DNA of 5,245 bases from an uncultured Saprospiraceae bacterium (GTDB lineage Bacteria > Bacteroidota > Bacteroidia > Chitinophagales > Saprospiraceae), in assembly GCA_937930625.1 (NCBI GenBank), contig CALHBW010000033.1, forward strand, positions 1 to 5,245. Direction: 5' to 3'. Made by a program: the position numbers and the translations under genes. This document shows positions 4,981 to 5,245 of this stretch, in pieces. Below the pieces are notes generated by a model. It had not been told where the DNA came from. It saw only the letters and a list, made by a program, of their open reading frames with translations, and made no database searches. Numbering within the stretch: position 1 is the stretch's first letter; each line of letters starts with the position of its first letter.

Positions 4981-4988
4981 TACATTTG
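4981..4988 (+). promoter_or_regulatory. Possible rightward -7 box (TACATTTG)
   Basis: This is a perfect TAnnTTTG match at the end of the AT-rich tract, but without a TTG 19-21 bp upstream. The nearest ATG (4991) opens only a 32-codon frame. It may drive a small RNA covering element 4, a gene beyond the window, or nothing. Confidence 0.25.
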
Positions 4989-5036
4989 ATATGAAATACA
5001 GAAATACAAAAGAGTTTAGCTGCAACTTTCCTAACA

Positions 5037-5047
5037 TGGCGAAGCCA
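5037..5047 (+). repeat. GCGAAGC mini-hairpin, 4-bp stem
   Basis: TGGC-GAA-GCCA forms a short stem with a GAA triloop directly before the left arm of element 4. It is the same heptamer as at 4080 and 5097, but with different stem flanks. Confidence 0.45.
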
Positions 5048-5051
5048 CTAC

Positions 5052-5146
5052 CATTGTTTCATTACTACATTGTTTCATGGTTGAAATGAGTTTTTTGCGA
5101 AGCAAAAAACCGTAATAACAATCGAACAATACAACAATTGAACAAT
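5052..5146. repeat. Inverted array of degenerate 8-bp repeats (element 4) with a GCGAAGC hairpin at its apex
   Basis: In the left arm CAT starts at 5052, 5060, 5068 and 5076, exactly 8 bp apart; CATTGTTT is present twice (5052, 5068). In the right arm AACAAT starts at 5117, 5125, 5133 and 5141, again exactly 8 bp apart and complementary to ATTGTT. Between the arms, 5090-5110 is a perfect 9-bp stem, GTTTTTTGC-GAA-GCAAAAAAC. The arm symmetry centre (about 5099) and the hairpin centre (5100) nearly coincide, so the whole unit can fold as one long imperfect hairpin capped by GAA. No gene is adjacent inside the window. Confidence 0.85.
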
Positions 5147-5150
5147 GACA

Positions 5151-5176
5151 ACTTTTGACTTGAAACTCAACTTTTG
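5151..5176 (+). repeat. Decayed tandem/direct repeat (AACTTTTG)
   Basis: ACTTTTG, ACTTGAA and ACTCAACTTTTG follow the right arm of element 4 directly, with AACTTTTG occurring at both ends. It may be a degenerate single-arm 7-mer array; the evidence is weak. Confidence 0.3.
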
Positions 5177-5245
5177 CCAAAATTGTGCAAGAGAAATGTA
5201 GATACTAAATACCCGTTTCATTCACACATTTCTTTTCTATGGCTG

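Larger units (their letters stand above)
4858..5245. other. Gene-free region: very AT-rich stretch, then repeat elements
   Basis: No convincing protein or RNA gene is visible. 4858-4990 is extremely A/T-rich, with runs of T and the tract AATAAAATAAAATAATATTA. A TACATTTG box at 4981-4988 could be a rightward -7 element, without a -33 partner. 5037-5146 holds mini-hairpins and element 4. 5151-5176 holds a decayed direct repeat (AACTTTTG twice). An ATG at 5239 has only seven bases left in the window, so it cannot be judged as a start. Confidence 0.6.

Noticed and set aside
4991..5089. Possible 32-codon small gene (MKYRNTKEFS...) just after a TACATTTG box
   Set aside because: Its second half is made of the left arm of element 4 and a mini-hairpin. 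There is no conserved-looking sequence or ribosome-binding context. A structured RNA would be at least as likely.
463..5146. CRISPR array
   Set aside because: The repeats are contiguous 7-8-bp units without unique spacers of constant length, and no cas gene is present.
5239..5245. Start codon of a rightward gene at the window end
   Set aside because: Only ATGGCTG is visible. There is no promoter at a suitable distance and no reading frame to judge.
1..5245. A multi-gene defence, toxin-antitoxin or biosynthetic system
   Set aside because: The five genes alternate in direction, have separate promoters and terminators where visible, and share no pathway. The S8 protease alone does not indicate such a system.

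Overview
The window looks like a piece of a Bacteroidota chromosome of moderately low GC. The evidence is several TAnnTTTG-type -7 promoter boxes upstream of start codons, the lack of Shine-Dalgarno sequences (leaders are A/T-rich instead), and gene families usual in that phylum. The genus cannot be told from the sequence. No tRNA, rRNA, CRISPR array, transposase or recognisable defence operon is present.

Layout. (1) 1-456, minus: the N-terminal two thirds of a HAD-superfamily phosphatase, cut by the window edge. (2) 457-586: a divergent promoter region with an inverted array of degenerate 8-bp repeats and one -7 box for each direction. (3) 587-1606, plus: a membrane-anchored SGNH/GDSL-like protein, possibly read from a near-leaderless mRNA. 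(4) 1607-1704: a convergent junction with a perfect 14-bp hairpin and a tandem 7-bp array that runs into the next stop codon. (5) 1705-3084, minus: an S8 subtilisin-like protease with a complete catalytic set and an apparent N-terminal prodomain but no signal peptide. (6) 3085-3436: a second divergent regulatory region with a leader hairpin, two operator-like dyads, a second inverted array and a strong Bacteroidota-type promoter. (7) 3437-3973, plus: a small exported repeat protein with three Cys-Cys pairs, not recognised. (8) 3974-4124: a strong intrinsic terminator that should work in both directions. (9) 4125-4733, minus: an Nfu-type iron-sulfur carrier whose leader holds a third inverted array (7-bp unit). 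(10) 4734-5245: the nfu promoter, a very AT-rich stretch, and a fourth inverted array with a GCGAAGC mini-hairpin at its apex.

The genes do not form an operon. Each is a separate transcription unit, alternating in direction, and no shared pathway is evident.

The most unusual content is non-coding. Four elements share one architecture: several degenerate 7- or 8-bp units in strict tandem phase, then a spacer, then the same units in inverted orientation. The repeat word differs in each element. Three of the four lie in promoter or leader regions, and two of those end within 6-10 nt of a start codon. In addition, the heptamer GCGAAGC, known to form an exceptionally stable DNA mini-hairpin, occurs five times on the plus strand and never on the minus strand, mostly with complementary flanks. 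I do not recognise these arrays as a named element class.
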